The notes under the pieces are model-generated. The model ran no database searches. It was not told the origin of the DNA and was given only the letters and a program-made list of their open reading frames with translations. Shown piece after piece: positions 10,085-21,359 of a DNA stretch of 64,000 nucleotides. A program made the translations under genes and the position numbers. Source of the stretch: Zygnema cylindricum. Taxonomy: Eukaryota > Streptophyta > Zygnematophyceae > Zygnematales > Zygnemataceae. The DNA lies in the NCBI GenBank assembly GCA_037447655.1, contig JBBHKE010001960.1:1-64000 (forward strand). Direction: 5' to 3'. Positions within the stretch are counted from its first letter, which is position 1; every line of letters starts with the position of its first letter.

Positions 10085-11400
10085 TTACGGCCTACCGGCC
10101 TAGATATCAAAAAGATTCCTTTGTTCCCACCAAATATCTCATCACTCTTTTGGGTGCTTCCCAATCTCTTTTTCTAGGTTCATTTAGACTTCAACTTAGA
10201 ACACCTACAGCCGCAGCTATGTTCGGACGTGTACAATTCATAAAGTAAATTAAATTGCCTTCAATTTGTCGATAAGGAATTCTTTCAATAAACCTCTTTT
10301 TTTCCTCATCAATCTCTTATTCAAAATCTATATCCCTCCCTCTTCACTCCCCTCCGATACTTTCTTTAGATCCTTGTGAGTGGTACACCCATTTGCTTTC
10401 TCCATCTAAAACTTTTCTAGCATATTACCGATAGCTTTTTTTTTAGTGAGTCTTATAATTCTATTCCCTCTATCCCTCTCCATTTGAATCGCCAAAATGT
10501 ATTTTGCTTCGTCAAGATCTTTCATGTCAAACTGACTTCTCAAATCGTGTTTGAATTTGTAAATTTTATCTAAGGACTTGCTCAATACTAACAAATCGTC
10601 AACATAAATGGCAATAAATATCACTTTATTTTCATCCAGCTTGCTTTCTTCTCCACTTTCCACAAATCCTTCCGGTTTCTTCATGTAGATTTCTTCTTCC
10701 AACTCTTTGTGTAAGAAGGCGGTCTTAATATCCATCTGGTGTATTTCCATATCCTCTGCTGCGGCTAAACTTAAAAGGATTTTGGCAGAGGGAAATCTGA
10801 ATACCAGTGCAAAGGTTTCTTCTTACTCTATTCGTTCTTTCTGAGTATAACCTTTAGCAACCAACCTAGCTTTATATCTTTTAGTAGTATTATCTGGGTT
10901 TAGTTTAAGCTTAAAAACCCACTTACATCCAATTGGTTTTCGGTCCGGTGGACAGTGTACCAACTCCCATGTATAGGCTTCCACGATGGAAGCCATTTTT
11001 TCATTGATGGTAGTGATCCACCTGCTGCTTTTTGGGGTATTCATGGCCTGTAAATATGTCTGAGGTTCATTCAGGTGAGACATCTTTGAGATTTCGTTAT
11101 TTACTTGTCTTTCTTGAAGCCTTTTACTACTTTTTCTTCCTCCTTCAACATTTGACGCCGGTATAGAAGGCATCCTCGGGTTTTGTTTAAGATGATTTTT
11201 AACTCCCTTATCTTCCAATTCTATTGTTTGATCTAGTTCCTCGTCCGTTTCCACTTCATATTGTGGCGTTTCCTCGGATGTTGTCTTTCTGTCCTCCTCC
11301 TTTGGTATATTCGCATTTTTTTTCTTCTCCCTGTCTTCCTTCTCTTCATTTCCAAAGTCAAAGTCAGAAAACTGACCCGGTTCAAATCTGATTATGGATC
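10085..11400 (-). pseudogene. Copia RT and partial RNase H, broken
   Basis: Minus-strand reading: EAYTWELVHCPPDRKPIGCKWVFK and YKARLVAKGYTQKE (RT start), then MDIKTAFLHKELEEEIYMKKPEGF, and IYVDDLLVLSKS with an intact YVDD at 10595-10606. KDLDEAKYILAIQMERD follows, then after a frameshift RFIERIPYRQIEGN and LIYFMNCTRPN of the RNase H approach. The stretch FAPVVK to GVKQAPRAW is shortened, and the frame is broken in at least three places. Confidence 0.8.
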
Positions 11401-11402
11401 AA

Positions 11403-11960
11403 TAGACTTTACTTCATTCATCACCACTATGTTTTTTCCCAAAATGATATCTCTCTTTTTCAAGTCATACACTCGATATCCTTTTGTGCTCTCATCATAT
11501 CCTACAAGATATCCTAGATTCCCTCTTCCCTCCAACTTCTTTTTAGTCTTATCGGAATCCAAACTGTAGACTTGACTTTCGACCCTTTTCAGCTATGAAA
11601 TAAACCTCATTATCAAAGCTAGTTGTGAAGATTCCTTTCTTACTTCCTGTTTCGAACTCTTTTTCATCCAGAACAACTGTAGAGACTAGATTCTTGCTAA
11701 GCTGTGGAATGTAAAGAACATCTGAGAGTCTTACCATTGAAGCCTTTCCATCAACTAGAACTTTTAAATCAACCGTTCCAACAAGACTTGTGGTTTCTAC
11801 TCTACCATCTCCATACTCTATCTCAACAGTTGGAATTTTTTTTAATTTAGTAAACCACCTCTTATCCTTGCACATATGCATTGAGGCCCTTAAGTCTATG
11901 ATCCACCCATCCTCAGGTGGATCCCTCTTACCTCCGAAAGCACACTTTTGTCTCCATATA
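11403..11960 (-). pseudogene. Copia protease joined to integrase C-terminus
   Basis: Reads WIIDLRASMHMCKDKRWF, so the DSG catalytic triplet is DLR, then the conserved TVEIEYGDGR, LKVLVDGKASMVRLSDVLYIP and NLVSTVVLDEKEFET. Shortly after EVYFIAEKG the frame runs into GRGNLGYLVGYDE and KKRDIILGKNIVV. The GAG-pre-integrase and catalytic core are absent, consistent with an internal deletion. Confidence 0.75.
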
Positions 11961-12297
11961 ATGTATGCATGCTTCTAAATGGTTTTTGGTTTAAGAAGAA
12001 GCTCCTCAAGCTCCTCTTCTGGTTCAGTTACTTCATCTTCTTCCTTGTCATGAACTCGAGTCAGAAAAGCCTTTTTCTTTCCTCCATCTCTTGAGGAACC
12101 TTGTCCATATTTCAGTCAAAGATCTGCAAGCTTGACACGATCTATCATATAATGTCCCGGTTTCTTGCAGAAGTGACATAGTCCACCTCGAGGAGCTCCT
12201 CTCCCCTGTCGATCAAATCTGCCACCTCATTGTCCTTTTCCTCCAAAGTTTCGATAGGGATCCTTTCCCTTTTCCTCATCGCACTTCCGCCAATTAG
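11961..12297 (-). pseudogene. Copia gag C-terminus, relic
   Basis: Same content as 1-422: Lys/Asp-rich linker, knuckle CHFCKKPGHYMIDR with the last Cys replaced by Arg, and a Gly/Arg-rich segment, ending at the gypsy LTR junction. Both copies share the Cys-to-Arg change, which therefore predates the duplication. Confidence 0.75.
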
Positions 12298-12481
12298 TCA
12301 ATGATACCCACTTGTTAGTTTGACCTCGCGCGGTCACCTAAATACACCCATCGCTATATCTTTTGAATTAAAACTCCAAATCACGCGATTCTTTCGCGGA
12401 CATTTACCAAATTTATAACTTTATAATCCTAACGCTTAAACACATATTTCCAACCAAGTTCAATCCACTATTATTGTTACA
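12298..12481 (-). repeat. Gypsy B 3' LTR remnant
   Basis: Starts TCAATGATACCC right after copia gag and ends TTGTTACA before a polypurine tract. Same 184-bp portion as 423-606. Confidence 0.85.
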
Positions 12482-12524
12482 TCATCCCCTCTTTATTTTT
12501 AACTAACCTCAGTTAAAACATATT

Positions 12525-13940
12525 TCATTCTAAAGACGAGACTTCTATATTATTATCCCTCCAGTACCTTTGTAAAATCTCAGAATTTTTATCCTCTAAA
12601 GTCAGCTCATCTTGTGGCCTTCCTAGATAATGCATTTGGCAAAATAGAGTATTGCGAACTTTGAACCGTTGACCAATCCAATCTATTACGCGTTAATGAA
12701 CCTTAGGCTCTATAATTATTGAGGGATCCAATTCTGATTCTCCTTCAGTTGGTTAAAAATTTGTTGGTTTCAACTGACTTATGTGTATTAGTAGATGATT
12801 TTTTCTTAAAGGCCAAAAGTCCAATTTGGCAGTAGTTAACGAATTCATCTCGACTGTAATAAATGGTCCAATGTACTTAAGAGCAAATTTCCTCGTAGGA
12901 TCTGATTGTTCCTCAATCTTGCACCTGTAATGAGTTGTTGAAAGCCTAACCTTGTCATTGGTGCTTACCACCCAATCACCCTGTTTGCGGTTAGCATTTA
13001 ACTCTTGCATTCTTTGTGCCTCCAATAATACTTCCAAACTATTTTCCAAACTGTTTGAATGTATTTCTAAAACTCTGTTCATCAACCTCTATTTTCTTGA
13101 GTGACCCTTGTCACTAAGTCTAATGCTTATCTGTGTTGGTATCCGTATGCAACTTCAAATTGTGAGAATCTTCTACTACCGTGTTTACAAAGATTGTATG
13201 CAAATTGTATTAATGGCAGTTTAGATTCCCATCTGTTCCGAATTCCACTATAAAAAGTCCTAAGCATATTCTCCAGTGTACATTTTATCTTTCTGTCTGT
13301 CCATATCTCTGAGGATGATAAGAGGTACTCATTTTAATTCAGTGCCTAAATTTTGCTGCAATTCTCTCCAATATACAGACGTAAATGTAGAATCCCTATC
13401 ATTAACATTAGACTGGGGTATCCATGATGTCTAACCACGTTGTCAAAATATAACTTTGCAATATCTACAACTGAATGAGTAGTTTTGCAAGGGATAAAGA
13501 TTGCCATATTACTGAACTTATCGACTACGACAATGATAATATTATTTCTTCAAGATGTAGCTGGCAACCATGACAAAACAATCCATACTGGCAGATTCCC
13601 ATGGTCTTTCGTGGATATATAAAGGTTTTAAGAGACCTCTAGGTTTCTGGTTACTTTGTTTACTCTGTTGGCAAGGGACACAATTTTCCACGTGTTTCGA
13701 CACCTGCTTTGACATCTCGGGCCAAAACAATCTACTCTGCAACCAACTAAGAGTTTTATCTCGACCTAGATGTCTTAAATGCTCATAGGCTTCTTGTAAA
13801 AGTTGTTTTCTTAAGTCTCCCATTTCAAGAATGCATAGTCTATCCTTTGTTCGCAAATACAATAAACCATATTTTATTCTAAAGTTTTTGACATGCCTCT
13901 TATTCAATGGGTCAGAATGCCCTTCGAAATATTTTTGCAA
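12525..13940 (-). pseudogene. Gypsy B integrase with GPF module and chromodomain-like tail
   Basis: The finger block (13542-13940) reads HEHLRHLGRDKTLSWLQ-type with CVPCQQSKQ, then ESASMDC with the first catalytic Asp. The middle core (13200-13540) is frameshifted. The C-terminal half (12753-13085) reads LSTTHYRCKIEEQSDPTRKF, KYIGPF (GPY/F module) and HISQLKPTNF, followed by the tail LDPSIIIEP and LTLEDKNSE to a TGA at 12525-12527. In the finger the usual HLGH is HLRH. Confidence 0.8.
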
Positions 13941-13959
13941 ATCAAAGTAAAATAAAGAT

Positions 13960-14770
13960 CTTTATCATAACCATTTCTAATAGCATCTAAAAACAATTCA
14001 TCTCGAACCATCACACTTATTTCACAACATCTATTTAAAGGATCCGCGACTACATTTGTGTTTCCAAGAATATGTTTGACATTAAATTTGAAATATGCCA
14101 ATTTTTGCATCCACTTAGCCTGTCTACTAGTCATAATCTGTGCATCAGTTAATCATTGTAGATAAGAGAGTGCCTTAATATCACAGTGAATTGTAAATTC
14201 TTTATTATGCAAATAACAACGCTATTTCACCAATGCATGAACAATTCCAACTAATTATTTTTCTTTTACTGGATAGTATTTTTCAGCATCATTGAATTCC
14301 CTAGACTCAAAAGCAATACGATGAAAATGTTTGCCGACTTTTTGACTTATGATTACGCCTAGACCTTTATCAGTTGCATTAGTAGGGATCACAACTTTAA
14401 ATTCCCTAGCAGGATCAAGATACACCAGTGTAGGGGCAAAGGTCAACTTCCCTTTTAGTTCCTCGAAAGCTCTCTCCTGATCGACTCCCCACACAAACGT
14501 ATCCTTCTCCCGAAGTAAATTCGTCAAAAATGCGGCGATCATACTGAATTTCTTGATAAATTTCTTGTCGTTCACCGTAATCTTGTTTAGACTACGATAG
14601 TCGACGCACATTCTCAACGTCCTGTCTTTCTTTTTGACGAAGAGAGTTGGTGCTCCGTACGGTGATTTGCGAGGCTGAATAAGTCTTTTCTCGAGGAGCT
14701 CTTTGATCTGTTTCCTTAGCTCCTCCTGCTAAAAGTAACTGTGCTTATAAATTCGTGTGACAGGAGGATT
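13960..14770 (-). pseudogene. Gypsy B RNase H and RT stub
   Basis: [18 protein letters not shown] runs directly into [19 protein letters not shown], the same RT-core deletion as in element A. RNase H follows with [19 protein letters not shown] (catalytic DAS-type motif altered to NAT) and [17 protein letters not shown]. The last RNase H block, TSRQAKWMQKLAYFKF and VKHILGNTNVVADPLNR, is at 13904-14134. Confidence 0.85.
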
Positions 14771-15480
14771 ACATCCAGGTTCCAAGTTAATAGCATGTTC
14801 CACATCTCGAGAAGGTGGCCTTTCTGAGGGTAAATCACTTGGGAAAACATCTTGAAATTCAAAAATCAAATCTTTTACAACAGCATCAGATGTATTTATG
14901 TCAATTACAAAATCAGATTTTTCTTTTTCAAGATTTTTAGTCATGTCTAGTTTAGGAATAACATCAATGTTAGTCTTTTCTCCCCCTATTTTATCAGTAA
15001 CTGCCTTAGTTACTAATAACAAGAAAGCATGATTTGTTTTATCTTTTAAATGCTTTTTAAATTGTTTAGCGTAAATCAAACCTTCCACTCGAAATTCGGC
15101 TATGTTATTTATATGATTCCTATGCAACTTCTTCGAAGGTAATGCTTACAAAACCTTCCTACCGTTCTCCAACTTTACTCTCAATGTGTTAGTTTCCCAA
15201 TTAATTTGAGGGTTATGTTTTGCTAACCAAGGCTTTCCCAATATTAGCTCCTCACTACCCAAATTCATTATTTCACACACAACTTTCATTTTATGACCCT
15301 GGATATCAATTTTTATTGTGTCAGTTTGTAAATCTAATGTGGACTTATTACCATTTGCCACTTGAACAAGCAAAGGTTTTTCCCTTATGACTGTAGGAAT
15401 TTTATTTTCCTCTACAAACTTATATGAAATAAAATTATGTGTAGCACCTTAATCTACCGTAACTCTTAATGGTTTCCCTT
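14729..15480 (-). pseudogene. Gypsy B protease and linker, active-site stop
   Basis: Carries VD-stop-GATHNF with TAA at 15449-15451, the same mutation as element A at 3932-3934. Downstream LVQVANGNKSTLDLQTDT and GSEELILGKPWLAKHNPQ are well kept. A stop near 15145 separates protease from the linker that holds DVFPSDLPSERPPSRDVEHA. Confidence 0.85.
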
Positions 15481-15689
15481 CCACTAAAGACTCTAATCTG
15501 ATCAAACTGTGTCAGGTGTCTTCGTAACTTAAATGTCCCAACATAGGTCTGTTGTTAAGAGTTTAATCAGAAGGATTGTTCAAACTATGGAGCATAGTTA
15601 GCATCATAATAAATTCAGCTATCCTACCCTTTCCGTTCATTAGCTTGCCCTCCAAAGTTAACTCCTTAACCTCTGGATCTGGTCGACTC

Positions 15690-17012
15690 AACTGAGGACT
15701 TTCAACTAGTTTTTTCCGTTTCCCACCTCTTGGGCTTCTTTCTCAGCTAGGTATAATGCAATATCTTCCTGAAGACCTTTATTAACATGAATTGTTTTAA
15801 GAGATCCATTATTTGTATAGTATTTAGCGTAATGATCACGACCTCCGCAATTAAAACAAGTGATTTTCTTTTTCGGTTTTGTGCACTCTCTGTTGAAATG
15901 TCCCTCCTCTCCACAGTTATAACAGTTAATTTTCTTCAATTGTGCACACTCAAATACCCTATCACCTCTTTTCTGACAAATAGTGCATGTGGGAATGTTA
16001 CGATTGGTTTCCGAGCATTAATACTTTGTTTAGGACTCTTAATAAATCCCCCTCTATTGTTAAATTTGTTTCATGCATTAACAGCTTGTCCACCTCTCTG
16101 ATTTCCCTTGAAGATATTTTGTCTGTTCACCAGACGTGCATTCAGAGCCTCTTCACAATTCCTCCTCACTCCACTCTGATACTTATTCAAATTACCCCTA
16201 AATGATCGAGTTTCCCAATTATGCCCCAACTGATCCTTTAATTTTAATGATTTATCTTCTAATTCCTTCAAATTACTAATTTTTTTATGTTTCAGTTCTG
16301 ATTTTAGTATAGGATTCAAATAGTTCAAGAAATGCAACTTAGCCATTTCATCAGTCAAACCTATGACATGCATGCTAGATGAGTCAAATTCTACAATATA
16401 ATCTTTCACATATCTAGACACAGTTCAGCCACTTTTTTTCCATTTTGGATTTATAAGTGACAGACAAGAAACGCAATTTGATTGCGGTCTTAAATGCTTC
16501 CCAATCAATATTATCAAGAATTAGGCTAGACCTTCTTTTAGTGTAATACCAAATCTGAGCATCACCTTTCAGACATCTAATAGCAAAATAAGTGTAATCA
16601 TCACGATCACAATTCCTAGATTCCAAATAATATTCCATATGAAAAATCCAAGCATCCAACTCATCAATCTTCTTGCCATCAAAGGATGGTGCTTCATTGA
16701 TAGACATTTTCAGATTTGTTATCTTCTTAGGTCTATCGTGTTCATCTTCCCTAAACTCGAATTCCTCTTACTACTCTCACCTTTTTGGTCATTAACATCA
16801 TTTTTGGTGTTGATTAAATTAATTAGCTCATCCAATTTCTGATTTGAAACATTCATATATTCCTTAACATCCTTCAATTCACTTTTCAATTCCGAATATG
16901 TTTCATCAATAACAGCACCATGATTATTAAATCTTTTGACCAATTTGACAGTACGCTTCTTAAAAACATTTAAAGCATTTTCCATTTCACGTTTCCATGC
17001 AGAATTTGCCAT
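15690..17012 (-). pseudogene. Gypsy B gag with CCHC knuckles, broken
   Basis: Start ATG at 17010-17012 (MANSAWKREMENALNVF). N-terminal Lys-rich segment to 16719, gag domain 16414-16707 (SINEAPSFDGKKIDELDAWIF), second block 16071-16421, then knuckles at 15706-16000: a first knuckle, CYNCGEEGHFNREC intact and CFNCGGRDHYAKYY with the last Cys lost. Frames are split by at least three shifts or stops. Confidence 0.85.
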
Positions 17013-17738
17013 TATCACACAACGAAATCAAGCAATAAAAAAGGTACAGTATGATTATCCAAAAGAGTTTGCAACAAATTTGAAGTCTTAGATTTCTCCA
17101 ATCCTATACTTCTTTTCCTTGACAAATCTTTTGAAAGATATCAAAATCTGAGAAATCAAATAAAAATTAAAAGTAAGTAGGTGAAAATTCAATTTTCCCA
17201 AACATTTAAAATAGTGAGGTAAAAAATTTCCCCACAAATTTTGCAAAAGCAAAATTGAAAGCAATCAAAGGTAACAATTTAGGGTTTGAAAAGTTTTGAG
17301 TCATTTTTGGACTCCTTTGCTCTTGAAGAAGTAAAGTACTCCTTTTTCCTTCTCCTCCATTAAAAAATTTCCTTATTCCCACTACATTTAGATCTTTTAC
17401 TCTGTAATCCTCACATTCTCACCATTCATGGCTTGAAGCCCTCCCTCTACACATAAATCATTGCTACGAGAAGGCAAGTTTGTTTAGCATCTAGGTAATT
17501 GGAGAACGCTTCAGCGTTGGCTACACTACCCAGCCCGCCTGAGCCCTTAGGACCTAAGCAAGCCTCACATCTAACGAGCGGCCGCTAGCAGTGTGGTCAC
17601 TTAGTTTCTCTCCAATCCCCTACCACTTGACATTGTGGTTTCACCGACCCCAGGACATAGCACCCTCACCAGTCACGACAGTTGATTTTCGGGTGAGCAA
17701 ACTTCTCCCTGGTTTCTAACCAAAACTTTGATACCATG
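17013..17738 (-). other. Gypsy B leader and primer-binding site
   Basis: Untranslated leader like that of A, ending in a primer-binding site at 17719-17736 (minus strand TGGTATCAAAGTTTTGGT), one base further from the plant initiator-Met consensus than A's. Two bases separate it from the LTR start at 17739. Confidence 0.7.
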
Positions 17739-17872
17739 TGTAATAGGATCTCCTACCCCTCGAAAAATCCCATTACTACAACCAATTTCAATCACACATT
17801 CCACACATTGGAAAATATACATTCACATTGGACATCACTCATATAAGGATAAAATTTAAATTGAAGAAGCTT
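17739..17872 (-). repeat. Gypsy B 5' LTR, truncated
   Basis: Starts TGTAATAGGATCTCC and follows the A LTR for 134 bp, then switches near AAGAAGCTT to copia RT sequence. The remaining 840 bp are missing. Confidence 0.85.
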
Positions 17873-17875
17873 TTG

Positions 17876-19611
17876 TAGAAGCAAGGGATAGGGGAGAAGT
17901 AGAAACTGTTCGGAAGAATCCAAAGGAGCCATCTATTCTGGCAACCAAGTTTGAGGGAGGAAAAATAAGCAGCAAAAGACTGCAAGAGAGATATGTTAAC
18001 AATAAGGTAACCAAACTGTCTCACCCCGATGAATCTCAAACTTATAATGAGGCAATGACTTGTCCAGAGAGTAAATGGTGGAAGAAAACCATTAATGAGG
18101 AGATGGCCTCAATTATGGCGGCCGATACATGGGAATTGGTGGATTGTCCTCCTAATAAGAAGTCAATTGGGTGTAAATGTGTATTAAAGCTAAAACTCAA
18201 CCCGGATAACACCATTGAGCGCTAGAAAGCTCGGTTAGTGGCAAAGGGATTTACCTAGAAAGAGGGAATTGACTACGCGGAAACTTTTACTCCGGTCGTC
18301 AGGTTCCCTCCAGTTTGGATACTTCTCAGTATGGCAGCAGCATAAACATGGAAGTGCATCAGATACACATCTATAGGGCCTTCCAACATGGAGAGTTGGA
18401 AGAGGAATTTTTTATGCGACAGCCCGAGTTTGGAGCAGCGGGAGGAAAGCAAGTTATGCCGATTGATCAAATCTTTGTATGGGCTGAAACAGGCGCCTTG
18501 GCAATGGAACAAGAAGCAAAATGAGTTTCTTACAGGTTTGGGATATATTCAAATCACCTCAGATCACTCTATTTATTTGTTTCAAGATGGGGAAGGAATT
18601 ACTTTTATTGTAATTTATGTTGATAATTAGCTTGTTTTAAGTAAATCTATGGATAAAATAAATAAATTGAAAAATGATCTAAAAAGAAGATTTGAGATGA
18701 AGGATATGGGAGAAGCAAGGTATATTTTGGGAATTCAGGTAGAGAGAGACAGAGAAAGAAAGATAATAAGATTAACTCATAAAGAGGCCATTGGAAACAG
18801 GTTAGAAAAATTCCAAATGGACAAGGCTAATAGTTGTACCACTCTTATGGAATTAAAGAATGGAAGTGAGGGGAGTGTGGAAGAGGGAGTTATAATCTTG
18901 GATGATGAGGTAGGTCTCGAAGAGAAAAGATTTATGCAGACCATCCTTTATATACAAGTAGTGGGCAGCCTAATATATTTCATGAATTGTACATGTCCGG
19001 ATATAGTCACAGCTGTAGGAGTACTAACTAGGAGTTTGAATGCTCCCACTAAAAAAGATTTGGATGCACCTAAGAGAGTCATTAAATATCTCCTAGGGAC
19101 TAGGGATCTATGGTTGCATTTGGGTGGGAACAATATTGACATCACCACTTGGAGTGATGCCAGCTATGAGGATGCTCCTATGATGAGATGCATGATTGGA
19201 TATGTATTGTACGTGGGTGATGAGGCTTGCTGATGGAGCAGCAAGCAGCAAAAGGTCATTGCTCAGTCCATCATGGAGGCTGAGTACATGGCTTCTTGCT
19301 CTGCTGTAAAAGAATTAATGTGGGTCAAGTCTTTGCTTGGTGAGCTTGGTCATCTTAAGAGTGGTGTCCAAAAAGTGTTTTGTGATAATCAGGCAGCCAT
19401 TGCCATTTCAGCCAAGCCTAAACATAACTATAAAGCCAAACACATGGATATCAGACTTAGCATTGTTAGGGAGAAAGTAGAAAACAAAATAATCAGTTTG
19501 GAGTGTAAACCAGATAGTGAAATGGTAGCAGATATGATGACCAAACCTGTGCCTTCCCCTAAACTAATTTTCTGCAGAGAGAAGTGTGGTCTTAAAAGAA
19601 AGAGTGACTAG
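17876..19611 (+). pseudogene. Copia RT and RNase H, broken
   Basis: RT opens with WKKTINEEMASIMAADTWEL and GCKCVLKLKLNPDNTIER, with TAG codons near 18223 and 18255. The catalytic site reads IYVDN followed by a stop (18618-18630) where the family has YVDDL, so the second Asp is lost. From 18649 to 19233 a long frame covers GEARYILGIQVERDRERK and GSLIYFMNCTCPDIV. RNase H continues 19273-19611 with MEAEYMASCSAVKELMW, VFCDNQAAIAI and KAKHMDIR, ending at a TAG at 19609-19611 beside the polypurine tract. The family enzymes copy element RNA into DNA. Confidence 0.85.
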
Positions 19612-19624
19612 AAAATAAGGGGAG

Positions 19625-20657
19625 TGTAGAATAAAAGGTTATTTAAGTATTATCTAGGTTTTATAAAATGCAGAAAAAAAGCAGAGGGAGTCTGCCTCTA
19701 ACTCCTCTCTCCAGCTCCCACACTTGTCGCAGTCACTGAAAGTTGGAGAGGGAGATAAAGCCATGGCCGCCTATGCTATCCAGACGGGGAAAGACATTAG
19801 AGTAGTAGATTTACCAATATAGTGATTAACGGACCCGGGATTTGAACCTGGTCCCTGCCATCTGTTAAAGATGTCGGTAGCCGATAGCCTTAGCCAATCA
19901 GACTGAGATCAAGGTTATATGATATAGGGTTTGATAACTATATAAATACTTTCACGTAGGCTATTTCATTTAACGGGATATTTTTGACATAGATAGAGTT
20001 TGTGTTGTACGGCGTACGAAACATCCGAAACGGATACCGCGCACTTTGTTTCGAAGGAGAAACAAATATCGCGCAACTATTTATGACACCTACGATTGAA
20101 ATCCAGCTTAATCAAAAAGCCGCGAAGCAAGCCGAGATCGCGGAATAGGTTTTTGGCGTTTTGCGGTCGACGTCACATTGATTGACACATGGCACAATCA
20201 TATTGGATTACGGCATCTCCAGAGATTACATGAACGAATCCAAAAATTACATGTGTCAACTTCTTGGTTATGTCGAACAATTGTCATACACAAAGTACAC
20301 CGGCACCTATACCTTTCTGTACGACAAAGTATTATGATTGGTGTCGTACTGCAGTAGATAAAGTTTAAGAGAGAGATAGGACTTAGAAAAATTTGATATA
20401 TTTGACCCTCTCTCCCAGAGAGCTTCTGTACAAAAGGTCAACTTTGACCCTTTATAACTGACTGCTAAGGGGAGCAAATTTAGAGATTCTTTTTGCTATA
20501 AACTCGAGAAGTCTTGCCTTTACAAGGGTAAAGGAGGTCAGAGTTTTGTGTGCCAGGGTGGCTGTTATTATTGTTAAAACACAAAGGGGTCAGGATTTTC
20601 CTAGAGGCTTTGTGTGAGTTGCCTACTTTGAGGACCTATGAGGGTCTCACAGTTACA
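19625..20657 (+). repeat. Copia LTR, element 1
   Basis: 1033 bp, TGTAGAATAA to CAGTTACA, directly after the polypurine tract. Shares its whole plan with the LTR at 24543-25631. A weak tRNA-like patch (minus strand, around 19830-19910) is discussed under rejected items. Confidence 0.8.
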
Positions 20658-20835
20658 CCCTCCTATCCTCATACTCTATCTCTACAATGGGATTTTTTCT
20701 CATTTTAGTGAACATGTGTTTAACCTTACACATGTGCATAGAAGCACATGAGTCCACGATCCAACCTGTTTTACCTGTCAATCCCTGAAGGCACATTTCT
20801 TTTTCCATGGTGGAGTGCTCTAAACTAACTTAACT
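20658..20835 (-). pseudogene. Inverted copia protease fragment
   Basis: Minus strand reads LTGKTGWIVDSCASMHMC then HMFTKMRKNPIVEIEYEDR, a copia protease in which the DSG triplet is DSC. It faces the plus-strand protease of copia element 2 (DSG at 21029-21037), giving an imperfect inverted repeat of roughly 120-180 bp per arm with a spacer of under 300 bp. It directly abuts the LTR end at 20657. Confidence 0.75.
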
Positions 20836-21345
20836 TCAGTTAAAAGAGGGGCAGACTGGACCTCCAAAAGGAAATAAGAAGGCCCTTGTGACGTAGGTAC
20901 TTGAGGAGGAATCTGAGGACGATGAGCTCTTGTTGGATGAGAAGATGGAGGTGAAAACCAAGGTCAAAATTCCACGAAAACATAAATGTGCCTTTGTGGG
21001 ATTAACGGGTGAAAAATGTTGGATTGTGGATTCAGGTGCCTCTATGCACATGTGTAAGGATAAACACATGTTCACTAAAATGAGAAAGATTCATATTGTA
21101 GAGATACAGTAAGGAGACGGGAGGGTAGTTAGTACTACTTAGGTAGGATCGGTAGATCTGAAAATATTAGTGGAAGGAAAAACATTCATAGTTACATTCT
21201 TTGATGTATTCTTTATTCCTGAGTGGAACAAAGTTCTCATCCCAACATGTGTGTTAGATGATAAGGGTATTGAAACTAACACTAGGAAAGGAGTCTTTAC
21301 TGCTAGTTTTGAGGAGGAAGTTTATTTCACTCAAAAAGGGTAGCC
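20836..21345 (+). pseudogene. Copia gag end and protease
   Basis: Acidic Gag tail (EESEDDELLLDEKMEVKT), then KCAFVGLTGEKCWIVDSGAS with the aspartic protease triplet DSG intact at 21029-21037, MHMCKDKHMFTKMRKIHIVE and a TAA at 21110-21112. The rest follows in the same frame after the stop: SVDLKILVEGKTFIV and VLDDKGIETNTRKGVF. Confidence 0.85.
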
Positions 21346-21359
21346 AAAAGGGATGTTTA

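Larger units (their letters stand above)
10080..12297 (-). mobile_element. Ty1/copia relic (gag-PR-IN tail-RT-RH), internally deleted
   Basis: Right to left: Gag end, protease, a short integrase C-terminal block, RT and the start of RNase H. Most of the integrase is missing: protease passes within a few residues to GYLVGYDESTKGYRVYD, the integrase C-terminal signature. No LTR is present at the left end, where similarity stops near 10080. Its right end is fused to the gypsy B 3' LTR at 12297/12298, as at 422/423. It is related to the plus-strand copia copies at 17873-25631. Confidence 0.85.
12298..17872 (-). mobile_element. Ty3/gypsy element B, duplicate of A
   Basis: Same plan and same defects as element A: 3' LTR reduced to 12298-12481, RT core deleted, protease nonsense codon, copia gag joined on the left. 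It differs in keeping the integrase stretch that A lost and in having only the first 134 bp of its 5' LTR (17739-17872). That LTR breaks off inside AGAAGAAGCTT and continues directly into plus-strand copia RT sequence. Non-autonomous and inactive. Confidence 0.9.
17873..20657 (+). mobile_element. Ty1/copia element 1, 3' half with LTR
   Basis: Begins in the region just before RT, runs through RT and RNase H, a polypurine tract (AAAATAAGGGGAG at 19612-19624) and a complete 3' LTR. The 5' LTR, gag, protease and integrase are absent, cut off at the gypsy B LTR junction. Close relative of copia element 2 (20836-25631), sharing coding blocks and LTR organisation. Confidence 0.85.

Noticed and set aside
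19828-19912. tRNA-like sequence in a copia LTR (minus strand): B-box-like GGTTCAAATCC and a possible anticodon arm CATCTTTAACAGATG
   Set aside because: The acceptor stem does not pair, the D-arm is poor and the related LTRs (24845-24915, 1590-1655) have lost the pattern. Read as chance resemblance within the LTR.
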